DNA of 64,000 nt from the NCBI GenBank assembly GCA_947176505.1, contig CAMWQW010000001.1, positions 338,283-402,282 of the forward strand, written 5' to 3'. This document shows, piece after piece, positions 45,911 to 54,783 of the stretch. Within the stretch, counting starts at the first letter, position 1, and each line of letters starts with the position of its first letter. The translations under genes and the position numbers were made by a program. The stretch comes from an uncultured Lachnospiraceae bacterium (GTDB lineage Bacteria; Bacillota; Clostridia; Lachnospirales; Lachnospiraceae). The notes under the pieces were generated by a model. The model made no database searches, was not told the DNA's origin, and was given only the letters and a program-made list of their open reading frames with translations.

Positions 45911-47389
45911 CTATCCTTCCTGCGGCGCCTGATACTTCCGAATGACAAAATGCATACAGGTTCCTTCATTCTCCTTGCTGGTCGCCCAGATATACCCACC
46001 GTGATCTTCTATGATTTTTTTAACAATAGATAATCCTATTCCGCTGCCTCCCTTGGATGAATTGCGAGATGCGTCCGTACGATAAAATCTCTCAAAAATG
46101 TTTGGCAGGTCTTTTGCCGCAACGCCCATACCGTTATCCTCGATTTCTACACGTATAGAATCGATTTCATCCAATATACGGATATCAATCACTCCCTTTT
46201 CTTTGTTCATATATTTTACACTGTTACTTATGATATTATTGATTACCCGCTTGAGCTGCTCCGGGTCTGCAATAATCTGTGTAGACGGTTCAATCAACGC
46301 ATCATAATTCAACTGAATATTCTTGGATTCCAAGTCAAGTCCGACCTCTTCCACACAATCCCCGAAGTAATCGGCTACGTTGATGCGGCGGAAGGCGTAA
46401 GGAATCCTGTTATTGTCGATTCCGGAATAAGTAGTCAGCTCATTGATTAACCTGTCCATATCATTCGCCTTATCGTATATGGTTCTGATGTATTTGTTCA
46501 TCTTCTCCGGTGTGTCCGCAACACCGTCCATAATGCCCTCGACATATCCCTTGATTGACGTAATCGGCGTCTTCAGATCATGTGAAATGTTGCTTACCAG
46601 CTCTTTGTTTTTCTGCTCGTGCTCAAACTTTTCATCTAAAGACTCTTTCAATCGGAGCCGCATGTCTTCATAATTGCGATAAAGTTCTCCGATCTCTCCC
46701 TTTTCCTCCGTTGTCAGCATATACTCCAGATTCCCTTCTGCAATATTCTGCATAGCGGTATTCAACTGATTAATCGGAGTAAAAATACCTTTTTGAATCC
46801 CTCGTGTCAATAGGATACTGGTCAGACATAATACGACGATAAAAGCTATAATCATGCGCTGCAGCATATTTTTGGAAATGAGCGAATGTACGCTTGTCAC
46901 AATAAAAAAGCTGCCCTCACTTCCGTCCGAAAAAGAAAAGTCAATCTGTTTAACAAGCTTTTTCATATCGTCATAATATAACCCAGCTTCAGAATCCGGC
47001 ATTTCGTTGCCATACTCCGGAAGCATATCAAAAATTTTTGCCGCGGCTTTCTCATTCCCTGCATAATACAGGCTATCGCCCTTTCTCACGACAATATAGG
47101 CAAACCTCCTATTCAGCTCACTGTTTATTTGCGCTAAATACTCCTTATTCTCAAGGCTTAACGGGGTTTGTGTTATCTGTTCTTTGACTTTCTGTAATAC
47201 TTCTTCCGTAATGTGACTGTAATTCTCTATCGTATAGGATAAAGGAAGGTTATGCTTATCTAAAATACCGAACTCATTCTCTGCATCTTCGACATAACCT
47301 CCTATTACAAGAAAAGAAATGCATGTCAATAAGAGCGGTACAACCACGATAGTGATTGATGTGACCAGAAGCCTTGTTCTGAATTTCAC
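45911..47389 (-). CDS. Sensor histidine kinase
   Basis: 492 residues starting at GTG 47389, chosen because AAGGAGG precedes it at 8 nt. TM1 at about 8-30, an extracytoplasmic domain of about 150 residues, TM2 at about 182-200, HAMP, HisKA (LVSNISHDLKTPITSIKGYVEG), HATPase_c (NIISNSVKY, DNGMGV, GGSGIGLSIV). It is paired with the regulator downstream; the resemblance to envelope-stress kinases of Firmicutes is general only. The stimulus is unknown. Confidence 0.94.
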   Translation of the reverse strand: MKFRTRLLVTSITIVVVPLLLTCISFLVIGGYVEDAENEFGILDKHNLPLSYTIENYSHITEEVLQKVKEQITQTPLSLENKEYLAQINSELNRRFAYIVVRKGDSLYYAGNEKAAAKIFDMLPEYGNEMPDSEAGLYYDDMKKLVKQIDFSFSDGSEGSFFIVTSVHSLISKNMLQRMIIAFIVVLCLTSILLTRGIQKGIFTPINQLNTAMQNIAEGNLEYMLTTEEKGEIGELYRNYEDMRLRLKESLDEKFEHEQKNKELVSNISHDLKTPITSIKGYVEGIMDGVADTPEKMNKYIRTIYDKANDMDRLINELTTYSGIDNNRIPYAFRRINVADYFGDCVEEVGLDLESKNIQLNYDALIEPSTQIIADPEQLKRVINNIISNSVKYMNKEKGVIDIRILDEIDSIRVEIEDNGMGVAAKDLPNIFERFYRTDASRNSSKGGSGIGLSIVKKIIEDHGGYIWATSKENEGTCMHFVIRKYQAPQEG

Positions 47390-47570
47390 AGGACTTTCCT
47401 CCTTCTATAGTGTTCCTTACTTCCCAATTCGCATAGTAAATTTCTCAGGCAAGTCTGTTCGCTTTTTAATTAATATACCACACTTTCAGTCAGTAAATAT
47501 AAAACATATCCGATAAACTTATAAAATCTTTATTAAAAATTAAACCATAACAGGATTGGAAAAAATATAG

Positions 47571-47599
47571 TTGACATGCCTATTGTAGTCTGGTATATT
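47571..47599 (+). promoter_or_regulatory. Sigma-A promoter of the perR-like gene
   Basis: TTGACA-N17-TATATT on the + strand. The predicted start falls at the edge of the palindrome at 47607-47629. Confidence 0.8.
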
Positions 47600-47606
47600 A
47601 GCTTTA

Positions 47607-47629
47607 AAAATAGTAATCATTACTATTTT
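47607..47629 (+). promoter_or_regulatory. PerR/Fur-type operator, perfect 23-bp palindrome
   Basis: AAAATAGTAAT-C-ATTACTATTTT reads as a perfect inverted repeat around a central C, covering roughly +1 to +25 and ending before the ribosome site. This form and position match Fur/PerR boxes and imply autoregulation. Confidence 0.82.
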
Positions 47630-47642
47630 GAGGGGAATGAAT

Positions 47643-48035
47643 ATGGCTCTTAAATACAGCAGACAAAGACAAGTCATCAAAGAGTTTCTGATGACGCGCA
47701 AGGATCATCCCACTGCTGATGTGGTATATATGAATGTGAGACAGGACTATCCTAATATAAGCCTCGGCACAGTGTATCGCAACTTATCGCTACTGGCGGA
47801 CTTAGGAGAGATTCAACGGCTGCGGGTCGGCGATGGCGTTGACCACTTTGATGCCGATACCTCCGCGCACTACCATTGTGTTTGCACACACTGCGGCAAA
47901 GTCGTTGATTTGAAAATGGACAACATCGACCATATTACAGATATTGCTAATAAGGGGTTCGACGGTGAAATTCAAGGACACACAACATATTTTCACGGTG
48001 TCTGCGGAGATTGTCATCGAAAAACTTTATCATAG
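47643..48035 (+). CDS. PerR-like Fur-family peroxide/metal-responsive repressor
   Basis: 130 residues from the ATG at 47643 (GAGGGG upstream). An N-terminal winged helix (SRQRQVIKEFLMTRKDHPTAD...TVYRNLSLLADLGEI) and a C-terminal metal-binding domain with FDADTSAHYHCVC and two CxxC pairs (CTHCG, CGDCH) for structural zinc. The position that separates PerR from Fur is Asp (CGKVVD), as in PerR. Its neighbours, rubrerythrin and rubredoxin, are typical PerR targets in anaerobes. Confidence 0.9.
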   Translation: MALKYSRQRQVIKEFLMTRKDHPTADVVYMNVRQDYPNISLGTVYRNLSLLADLGEIQRLRVGDGVDHFDADTSAHYHCVCTHCGKVVDLKMDNIDHITDIANKGFDGEIQGHTTYFHGVCGDCHRKTLS

Positions 48036-48159
48036 GTATCTTTCATGTTATATGTTGTTTTATCTGCACCACAAACTTTTCATTGAGTGATAAGATACAC
48101 ATATTATTCTATGTTGTGTCTTATAATATAATTTTAAAAAAGAAAAGGAGACTACGATT

Positions 48160-48699
48160 ATGAAATTTGTATGTCAGGTATGCGGCTATGTTCACGAAGG
48201 AGATTCCGCACCGGAAAAATGTCCGGTATGTAATGCACCGGCTGAGAAATTCACAGCACAGGGCGGCGAAAAAGAATGGGCTGCTGAGCATGTTGTAGGC
48301 GTTGCTAAAGGTGTCAGCGAAGACATCATGGCTGACCTTAGAGCTAACTTCAACGGAGAGTGTACGGAAGTAGGCATGTATCTTGCTATGGCTAGAGTTG
48401 CTCACAGAGAAGGCTATCCTGAAATCGGTTTGTACTGGGAGAAGGCTGCTTGGGAAGAAGCTGAGCACGCTGCAAAATTTGCCGAGTTATTAGGCGAAGT
48501 TGTGACCGATTCCACCAAGAAAAATCTGGAAATGAGAGTAGATGCAGAGAACGGCGCTACAGCAGGTAAGTTTGATCTCGCAAAACGTGCGAAGGCTGCT
48601 AATCTTGATGCAATCCATGATACTGTTCATGAGATGGCACGCGATGAGGCAAGACACGGCAAGGCATTTGAAGGACTTCTTAAGAGATACTTCGGTTAA
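48160..48699 (+). CDS. rbr: Reverse rubrerythrin
   Basis: 179 residues. The rubredoxin-like domain is N-terminal (CQVCG at 5-9, CPVCN at 21-25), followed by a four-helix diiron domain with paired ExxH-type motifs ([42 protein letters not shown]). This reversed order defines the clostridial reverse rubrerythrin, a peroxide and oxygen reductase. AAAAGGAG precedes the ATG. The regulator gene is 124 bp upstream and the rubredoxin gene, its likely electron donor, lies downstream. Confidence 0.95.
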   Translation: MKFVCQVCGYVHEGDSAPEKCPVCNAPAEKFTAQGGEKEWAAEHVVGVAKGVSEDIMADLRANFNGECTEVGMYLAMARVAHREGYPEIGLYWEKAAWEEAEHAAKFAELLGEVVTDSTKKNLEMRVDAENGATAGKFDLAKRAKAANLDAIHDTVHEMARDEARHGKAFEGLLKRYFG

Positions 48700-48717
48700 A
48701 AAGATATAATCTACAAG

Positions 48718-48752
48718 GCAAATTATATCATGAGATTTGCTTTGCAAACTTG
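48718..48752 (+). repeat. Intergenic hairpin repeat, copy 2
   Basis: GCAAATTATATCATGAGATT then TGCTTTGCAAACTTG, related to 5271-5307. It contains TTTGC-TTT-GCAAA. It lies between rubrerythrin and rubredoxin genes and could tune the relative expression of the two. Confidence 0.4.
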
Positions 48753-48817
48753 AAAAAATGAGGCATTTGTTTTACAAAGTTAAAATACAATTAAGATAAA
48801 AAAGGAGACTGAAGATT

Positions 48818-48991
48818 ATGCAGAAATATTTTTGTAACCCTTGCGGATATACTTATGACCCTGAAAAAGGAGACCCGGAACATGGCATTAAGCCCGGTAC
48901 TGCATTTGAAGATTTACCGGCTGACTGGTGCTGCCCTCTCTGTGGCGTGACCAAGGATATGTTCCAGCCTTGTATCGAGAATTACAACTAA
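48818..48991 (+). CDS. Rubredoxin
   Basis: 57 residues, [14 protein letters not shown] at the N-terminus and [13 protein letters not shown] near the C-terminus. The four cysteines in two CxxCG pairs bind one iron, the standard rubredoxin site. It is normal length for the family. AAAAAGGAG precedes the ATG. It passes electrons to the rubrerythrin encoded upstream. Confidence 0.96.
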   Translation: MQKYFCNPCGYTYDPEKGDPEHGIKPGTAFEDLPADWCCPLCGVTKDMFQPCIENYN

Positions 48992-49032
48992 AACAGAAAC
49001 TATACAAAATATATTGTTTCTTACAGAAATAA

Positions 49033-49060
49033 ATAAGGTGGAGCCGCGGCTCCATCTTAT
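49033..49060 (+). terminator. Terminator after rubredoxin
   Basis: ATAAGgTGGAGCC and GGCTCCAtCTTAT form a strong stem over a 2-nt turn, followed by a T-run. It also abuts the end of the convergent nucleotidyltransferase gene. Confidence 0.85.
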
Positions 49061-49062
49061 TT

Positions 49063-49827
49063 TTATAATTTACGGCAATCATGAATCTTTCGAAGCATTT
49101 TCTCCGCAAATCCTATGGCAGCATCTTGCTCTACTGCCATATCTTTACCCCTCGTATAACATTCCAATGCGTCGGCAATTAATATACTCTCGTCCATATC
49201 CAATTTCTTCATCGCCCATTTTCCGCCCGCCTCTTTTGAAAGATAAAGCCCCTCTGTCAAAAAAGCTAACACCCTGCACAAATTTAATATGATATAAACC
49301 GGATTCCCTATAATATCCTCTCCCGCGTTTTCCACATCGGCGCATATACTGTCGATGTAGTTCTGCCGCGGTACTTTATCGAATACTTTATCAACCGCTT
49401 CCCCATACAACACAATTCCGTAATGATTGATTATAGAAAAATGTGCTGCTAAATCTATGTCCGTGCCTTTCATCCCTGCTATATAATCCTGTGGATTTTC
49501 ACAAAACCACTGTAAATGCGCTGATGAGAAATGCAGCTCAAAGGGGGTCGGGTATACAAACGGATTGCTGTACTCTCTTTTTACAATACTTAACTCCAAT
49601 CCCTTTACGGGTGCCTGCTCATTCAAACGCACAACCTGTTCCATAAACTGCAATTTTTGTTTATCTGAAATATCTTCTTCCACAATCACGATTAAGTCAA
49701 TGTCACTTTTATCCGGATGAAAACATCCCATCGCCAGAGAACCGTGAAGATAAATTCCCGTCAGCTTTCCGCCAATAATCTGTCTTGTAAAATCTACGAA
49801 TTCGTCCAGTATATTTTGATATAGCAT
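49063..49827 (-). CDS. Nucleotidyltransferase with aminoglycoside-adenylyltransferase (DUF4111) architecture
   Basis: 254 residues. The N-terminal Pol-beta-like nucleotidyltransferase motif GSLAMGCFHPDKSDIDLIVIV (about 29-49) supplies the metal-binding Asp pair, and the C-terminal helical domain (about 150-245, NPVYIILNLCRVLAFLTEGLYLSKEAGGKWA) is that of ANT(9)/AadA proteins. It may adenylylate an aminoglycoside such as spectinomycin or streptomycin, but many chromosomal relatives have no known resistance role. It lies 20 bp after a GNAT gene on the same strand. Confidence 0.85.
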   Translation of the reverse strand: MLYQNILDEFVDFTRQIIGGKLTGIYLHGSLAMGCFHPDKSDIDLIVIVEEDISDKQKLQFMEQVVRLNEQAPVKGLELSIVKREYSNPFVYPTPFELHFSSAHLQWFCENPQDYIAGMKGTDIDLAAHFSIINHYGIVLYGEAVDKVFDKVPRQNYIDSICADVENAGEDIIGNPVYIILNLCRVLAFLTEGLYLSKEAGGKWAMKKLDMDESILIADALECYTRGKDMAVEQDAAIGFAEKMLRKIHDCRKL

Positions 49828-49847
49828 TTCTGTGCTCCTTTAAAATA

Positions 49848-50876
49848 TCAGTAGTCCTCTAACCGAAGCGTTTCCTGCGGTATATATTTTATCAAATCAC
49901 AAACACCATATTTTTCTTTGATTTTATCGGGAAGATTTGGATAAAAGGTTCTGGACGCATACTCAGAAATCTTGTTCCCCCAAAGATTATCCGTCATGAG
50001 CAGATACCCATAATAGTCTTCATCGTAGTGAATATGCCATGATAATTCTCTAATCAAACGCAAGCTGAGTATTGCTTCCGATGTCAGCTTCCCTTTCTGT
50101 AAAATCACATTATATTCCGTATCAAGTATAAGAGCCGCCACTTCCGGAGGCTGTCCGTCTATGATTAATTCCATGGCTAAATCCAAAAAACCCTTTATCG
50201 GTTCTTTATAAAAATGCACCAACGGCAGATTCTCAATCCCGCTCTTTTGCAAGTGCAGAATCGTCCGCATAAAATATAAAATAATTTCGTCAGACATACT
50301 GCTATGATACCGCTGTTTGATACTTTTTGACAAATCATCTTTTAGAATAGCGTAACAAACCTTGTCACCTATCCCCTGATTGTTTCTGACCGCTGCCCGT
50401 AAAGTTCCTTCATATTTCATTCCGGCTTTTTCCATTACCCTGCCTGATTTCGCATTATTACGGTCATGTGTTGCAGCTACACGGCTCAGTCCGACTTCCT
50501 CTATGAGATACACAATGACTGCGCGCAGTGCCTCCGGCATAATCCCCTGCCCCCACCATGTTCTCGACATACAGTAACCAACTTCTGCCGCCTCAATACT
50601 TTTATCCTGTTTCTCTGCCGAAATATTGCCAATGACCTCTCCTGTTTCTTTCCATTCAATGATCCAATTATAATACGAAGAATCCGAATATTTATCAATC
50701 CATTCGGCAACCAGCTTTCTTGTATAGTCAACATCAGGATGGGGCATCCATGGCATGAACCTCGTAACTTCCACATCAGAAGCCCAGTTATGAAACATCT
50801 GCTCTGCATCGTCTATCCGAAACTTTCTGAGTATCAATCTGTCTGTTTCCAGTATCTTTGTTCCCTTATGCTGCAT
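49848..50876 (-). CDS. RimJ/RimL-type GNAT acetyltransferase fused to an unassigned C-terminal domain
   Basis: 342 residues from the ATG at 50876 (GGAGG upstream). Residues 1-180 are a GNAT domain of the ribosomal-protein/aminoglycoside group (ETDRLILRKFRIDDAEQMF, WWGQGIMPEALRAVIVYLIEE). Residues 183-342 form a separate domain with MSDEIILYFMRTIL and GFLDLAMELIIDGQPPEVAALILDTEY; the last phrase weakly resembles a segment in MotA-type proteins. I cannot name this domain. An in-frame Met at its start could mean a fusion of two former genes. Confidence 0.85.
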   Translation of the reverse strand: MQHKGTKILETDRLILRKFRIDDAEQMFHNWASDVEVTRFMPWMPHPDVDYTRKLVAEWIDKYSDSSYYNWIIEWKETGEVIGNISAEKQDKSIEAAEVGYCMSRTWWGQGIMPEALRAVIVYLIEEVGLSRVAATHDRNNAKSGRVMEKAGMKYEGTLRAAVRNNQGIGDKVCYAILKDDLSKSIKQRYHSSMSDEIILYFMRTILHLQKSGIENLPLVHFYKEPIKGFLDLAMELIIDGQPPEVAALILDTEYNVILQKGKLTSEAILSLRLIRELSWHIHYDEDYYGYLLMTDNLWGNKISEYASRTFYPNLPDKIKEKYGVCDLIKYIPQETLRLEDY

Positions 50877-51084
50877 GTCGTGTCCTCCAAGTGTGCTCCT
50901 AATTGCATAGCCTTTATTATATTCCTCTTGCGTAACTCTCTCAACTGTTTTATAAGAAATTTGTATTGCCTCATTTCCGGTAAAAATATAATTGCAAATT
51001 ATGCCTAAAAAGTGGCGAACTGTGCCAAAGTCACATTTATAAATAAATTTTTTGATATGATAGAACTGCCCATGCGGACGCGGC

Positions 51085-51207
51085 ATGGTGGAATCCGTTT
51101 GCAGGATTGCCGGAAATCTGAACAACGGTGTGAAGAAGCTGCAAAAGGGATCGCTGATCAGAGATATTAAGGAGCATGAGAAAATTTATGGAAAAAGTGC
51201 ATTTTGA
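51085..51207 (+). other. 40-codon reading frame overlapping the GGDEF gene start
   Basis: Reads MVESVCRIAGNLNNGVKKLQ, then a second 20-residue half ending KIYGKSAF. It lies out of frame with the GGDEF gene and has no clear ribosome site. It could be a small gene, the tail of a lost gene or chance. The rest of 50877-51175 shows no gene. Confidence 0.2.
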
Positions 51208-52546
51208 AGAAATACGGAAGATCTGGGAGTTTTATGAGGAATTAAATGAAATTGTGTACGTTGCGGATATGGACAGTCATGAACTGGTCTATATGAACCG
51301 GCTGGCAAGAGAGTTATATGGGCTGCAATCCATGGAGGAAATAAAAGGGAAAAAATGTCATGAGGTTATTTCCGATAGTTCAAATCCCTGTGCAGCGTGT
51401 AATAACAAACGTCTGGAGACGGGATGTTTTCTGGAAGAAGCATGTTACAGACCGGTCATCGGGAAAAAGCTGCTGCTAAAGAATACTGTACTGGAAGCGG
51501 ACGGCAGAAAATACCGCTTTGAGCTTGCCGTAAATATCGGGGAATGGAGCGGACTGGAAAAGAAATATGAATTAAACGAAGGTATGATCAATGAAGGACT
51601 GCGGATTGCGCTGGCGGCGCCGACACCGGAAAAATCCATCGAAGTGCTGATGGAATATATCGGGCAGTATTTTGAGAGCGAGAGAGCTTACATTTTTGAG
51701 GAACTGGAAAACGGAATCTGCCGGAATACCTACGAGTGGTGCGCAGGAGGCGTTGCGTCGCAAAAGGAGAAACTGCAGAATGTACCTGTGGAGGTAGTGT
51801 CTTTGTGGTATAAGAGATTTTTGAACGGGGAAAGCGTCATTGTCAGCAATGTGGAAAAAATCCGTGAAAAAGATCCCGACGTCTATGAATATTTAAAGCC
51901 GCAGAATATAAAATCGCTGGTGGTAAGTCCTCTGATCAGTGAGAAGGAAATTATCGGTTTTTATGGTGTTGACAATCCCCCTGAAAAATTTTTAAGCCAT
52001 ATTACGCATATGCTTCAGATTCTGGGGTATTTTCTGGTTTCCGTCCTTCGGCGCCGGAATCTGGTCAGGAGGCTGGAGGAATTGTGCTTTCAGGATCAGC
52101 TTACGGGAATCGGAAACCGCCACGCCATGGATGACGCCGCTTCAAAGGCAGACCCTGAGAAGAGCCTTGGAATTCTGTACTGCGATGTGATGGGTCTGAA
52201 AAGAGAAAACGATTCCATGGGGCATGGAGCGGGGGATGCGCTTTTGATCCGCGCAAGCGAATGTCTGCAGAGAGCGTTTGGCGACTATGCCCTGTTTCGT
52301 GTAGGCGGAGACGAATTTCTCGTTCTGTGTGAAGGAATTTCCCGGGAGGAGCTGCAGGAAAAAGTAGAAACGATGAAAGCGGATATGTACAGGTCAAATG
52401 CGCTTATGGCGCTCGGCTTTGTATGGCGCAGGGACGGGAAAGAAAATATGGATACTCTGATTGCCGAAGCGGACAGGCAGATGTATGCGGATAAAACGGA
52501 ATGGTATACAAAGAGATCCGATATTTTGCTGGGAAAGGAGATATAA
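51176..52546 (+). CDS. Diguanylate cyclase with PAS and GAF-like sensor domains
   Basis: 456 residues. A PAS domain (about 20-125, with CHEVISDSSNPCAACNNKRL, a cysteine cluster), a GAF-like domain (about 140-285) and a GGDEF domain (about 300-450) with intact GGDEF in FRVGGDEFLVL and metal-binding YCDVMGLKREND. The RxxD inhibitory site is not visible, so product inhibition may be absent. It should make cyclic di-GMP. Start is unsure: GGAG is 1 nt before this ATG and 13 nt before the next in-frame ATG (51188). It is followed after 4 bp by a GHKL kinase gene. Confidence 0.9.
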   Translation: MRKFMEKVHFEEIRKIWEFYEELNEIVYVADMDSHELVYMNRLARELYGLQSMEEIKGKKCHEVISDSSNPCAACNNKRLETGCFLEEACYRPVIGKKLLLKNTVLEADGRKYRFELAVNIGEWSGLEKKYELNEGMINEGLRIALAAPTPEKSIEVLMEYIGQYFESERAYIFEELENGICRNTYEWCAGGVASQKEKLQNVPVEVVSLWYKRFLNGESVIVSNVEKIREKDPDVYEYLKPQNIKSLVVSPLISEKEIIGFYGVDNPPEKFLSHITHMLQILGYFLVSVLRRRNLVRRLEELCFQDQLTGIGNRHAMDDAASKADPEKSLGILYCDVMGLKRENDSMGHGAGDALLIRASECLQRAFGDYALFRVGGDEFLVLCEGISREELQEKVETMKADMYRSNALMALGFVWRRDGKENMDTLIAEADRQMYADKTEWYTKRSDILLGKEI

Positions 52547-52550
52547 TTGT

Positions 52551-53864
52551 ATGTTGGGGGGATCGGTTTATGTAGCGTTGATTCGGTTTGCGGTCAGCCT
52601 TGCAGGAGTGATTTTATTGTTTTCCAGAATGAGTGAATCACGGTTTGGGAGGAAAAGAACCATTGTCTTTTATGCAGGATTCAGTGCAATTTTGATTACT
52701 TTGGCATGTTTCTGGTATGTGGTGGATTGGGAAAGCTGTGTGCGGATTGTGGCTTTTGGAATGTATGTGTGTTTTGGGTTTTTTGCCATTTTCATAAGCA
52801 GAGATTCCGTTTATCTGTCTATTTATAAGCTGGCGTTGACTTTTTACCTGTTGGCTGTATTTCTGATCGGCGGACTGGAGGTTGCCATTTTATTTTTTCA
52901 CAGGAATGTATGGGCAGACGTTATTACGCGTATACTACTCATTCTGATAATGACATTTTTTATAGAAAAGAAGCTAAAAAGCTCCATTAAGGATTTTAGC
53001 GATTATGTGGAGAAAGAGGTAGATAAGTTCAGCGTCGCTGTTATGATTGTCAGCATTCTTTTTGGAATCGGATATATCCTGAATCCGAGTATTAACGTAA
53101 ATACTCCATATCGCCTTTATCAGATCATTACAAATTTTGTCCTGACAGGCACTTTGCAGCTTCTTATGTTCCGGTTCTATCTGCATATTGGTAAAGAAAA
53201 GGAATATGAGAGAGAAAATCAGCTGATACAGATGAACCACAGGCTTTTGGAACGCCAGATTGAGATTCTGGAAGAATCTGTGGAATCCGGAAGAAGGATT
53301 CGTCATGATGTAAGACATCACAACGCCGTGATTGCGGAGTATGTGCGCAGAGGGCAGAAGGATGAGCTGCTGCAATTTTTAAAGGAGTATGATAGGGAAA
53401 CAAATCAGGGCGCGGCGGAGACCATATGCGCCAATTCCGCAGTCAATAATATTCTTTCAGCCTATACCAGAAAGGCGGAAAATGAGCAGATCAGGGTCAG
53501 GCTTGACATTGAGATTGGAAAGAATCTGGCGATACCGAATATTGATCTGGTTACAATTCTTGCAAATGCTTATGAGAATGCAATTTACGCCTGCATGGAA
53601 GTGAAGAAGCATACGGACGAGAGGGAATGCATGATTCATTTAATGGTCAGAAAAAGAAAAAAGAAACTGATTATCTTCTGCAGCAATACATGCAGAATGG
53701 AAACCGAGTTAAAGAACGGGCAGCCGAAAGCGGAATTTACGGGAGGCATCGGAGTTTCAAGCATTATCAAGACGGCAGAAAAGTATGACGGGGAATACGA
53801 TTTTAAAAATGATAACGGGGTGTTCATTTTCAGACTGGTTATGAACATTCCATCGGATCTATAG
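52551..53864 (+). CDS. AgrC-like GHKL sensor histidine kinase
   Basis: 437 residues from the ATG at 52551 (AAAGGAG upstream). Six or seven transmembrane helices occupy about 5-210, then a coiled coil, RIRHDVRHHNAVI with the phospho-accepting His, an N box (NAYENAIYAC) and a degenerate G box (GGIGVSSI). This is the HPK10 (AgrC/ComD) type that often senses peptides. No AgrB/AgrD genes are nearby. Pairs with the LytTR regulator downstream. Confidence 0.92.
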   Translation: MLGGSVYVALIRFAVSLAGVILLFSRMSESRFGRKRTIVFYAGFSAILITLACFWYVVDWESCVRIVAFGMYVCFGFFAIFISRDSVYLSIYKLALTFYLLAVFLIGGLEVAILFFHRNVWADVITRILLILIMTFFIEKKLKSSIKDFSDYVEKEVDKFSVAVMIVSILFGIGYILNPSINVNTPYRLYQIITNFVLTGTLQLLMFRFYLHIGKEKEYERENQLIQMNHRLLERQIEILEESVESGRRIRHDVRHHNAVIAEYVRRGQKDELLQFLKEYDRETNQGAAETICANSAVNNILSAYTRKAENEQIRVRLDIEIGKNLAIPNIDLVTILANAYENAIYACMEVKKHTDERECMIHLMVRKRKKKLIIFCSNTCRMETELKNGQPKAEFTGGIGVSSIIKTAEKYDGEYDFKNDNGVFIFRLVMNIPSDL

Positions 53865-53886
53865 CCGGACAGAAAGGAGGAAAACG

Positions 53887-54639
53887 ATGTATTTGATAGC
53901 GCTTTGTGACGATGAGCCGGCAGAGTTGGAAAAAACAGAAAAATTGTTGGGCGACTATGAGAAAAAATTTCCCGGTTTGGAATTTATGACCCGATGCTTT
54001 GAAAGCGCCGAGGAACTGCTCTGTCTGGTCAGAGAGAAGAATTATATCCCCGATCTGATATTTATGGATATCTATATGCCGGATAAAAAAAGCAATTCCA
54101 ATCCTTTGGGAATAGAAGCTGCAAAGGAGCTTCGCAATATGAATTATAAAGGAAAGATTGTCTTCCTCACTACATCCAAAGAGTATGCGCTTGAAGCGTT
54201 CGATGTGGACGCATTGCAATATATGGTAAAGCCGGTTTCAAAAGAAAAATTATTTTCGGTACTTAACCGCTTCCTGAACGATATAGAAGAGGAACGAAAG
54301 AAATATATTCTGTTACGAATTGAGGGAAAGCTTGTAAGAGTGTCATTAAATGACATTGTATACTGCGAAGCGCAGGGAAAAAGACAATGCCTTTATCTTG
54401 CGGATGGCACGCAGCATATTCTGCGAATGACCATGACAGAGCTTTACGAACAGCTTTCCAAATGTCAGGAGTTTGCAAAAATCGGAGCCGCTTTTATTGT
54501 TAATATCGGATGTATCAGGACTCTGAACGCAAAGGAAATCTGTATGGATAGCGGAAGAAAAATTTATCTGCCGCGAGGTACTTATAAGGGGTTAAGGGAG
54601 CAGTATTTTAACTATTATTGCAGGGAAGTGAACCGGTAG
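53887..54639 (+). CDS. LytTR-family response regulator
   Basis: 250 residues. Receiver (1-125) with acidic CDDE and the Asp in LIFMDIYMPD, and a LytTR DNA-binding domain (about 140-245, IVYCEAQGKRQCLYL...IGAAFIVNIGCIRTLNAKEI). AAAGGAGG precedes the ATG. It is the cognate regulator of the AgrC-like kinase 22 bp upstream. Possible targets include its own operon; I found no repeat set before 51176. Confidence 0.94.
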   Translation: MYLIALCDDEPAELEKTEKLLGDYEKKFPGLEFMTRCFESAEELLCLVREKNYIPDLIFMDIYMPDKKSNSNPLGIEAAKELRNMNYKGKIVFLTTSKEYALEAFDVDALQYMVKPVSKEKLFSVLNRFLNDIEEERKKYILLRIEGKLVRVSLNDIVYCEAQGKRQCLYLADGTQHILRMTMTELYEQLSKCQEFAKIGAAFIVNIGCIRTLNAKEICMDSGRKIYLPRGTYKGLREQYFNYYCREVNR

Positions 54640-54714
54640 GGGAGTTTTGATAATCCACAATCTGATGAAAATACCGCATCCATAATTAAACACACGTATT
54701 ATTACCAAAATCAC

Positions 54715-54756
54715 AATCGGAACTTACCTGTATGGTCTATTTGGTAAGTTCCGATT
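54715..54756. terminator. Convergent terminator hairpin
   Basis: AATCGGAACTTACC and GGTAAGTTCCGATT are a perfect 14-bp inverted repeat over a 14-nt loop, between the convergent LytTR regulator and ABC permease genes. T content is modest on both sides. Confidence 0.7.
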
Positions 54757-54783
54757 GGTTATAGTATATATCACAGTACGCGG

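Noticed and set aside
50466-51008. 180-codon + strand frame
   Set aside because: Antisense to the GNAT fusion gene; composition rich in Cys, His and Asn with no family pattern.
50877-51125. N-terminal extension of the GNAT fusion protein to 425 residues
   Set aside because: The GNAT domain starts right after the ATG at 50876, which has GGAGG before it; the extension shows no domain.
54640-54783. Search for an AgrD-like peptide gene after the first LytTR regulator
   Set aside because: Only a six-codon frame and the terminator hairpin were found; no precursor with the expected length or charge pattern.
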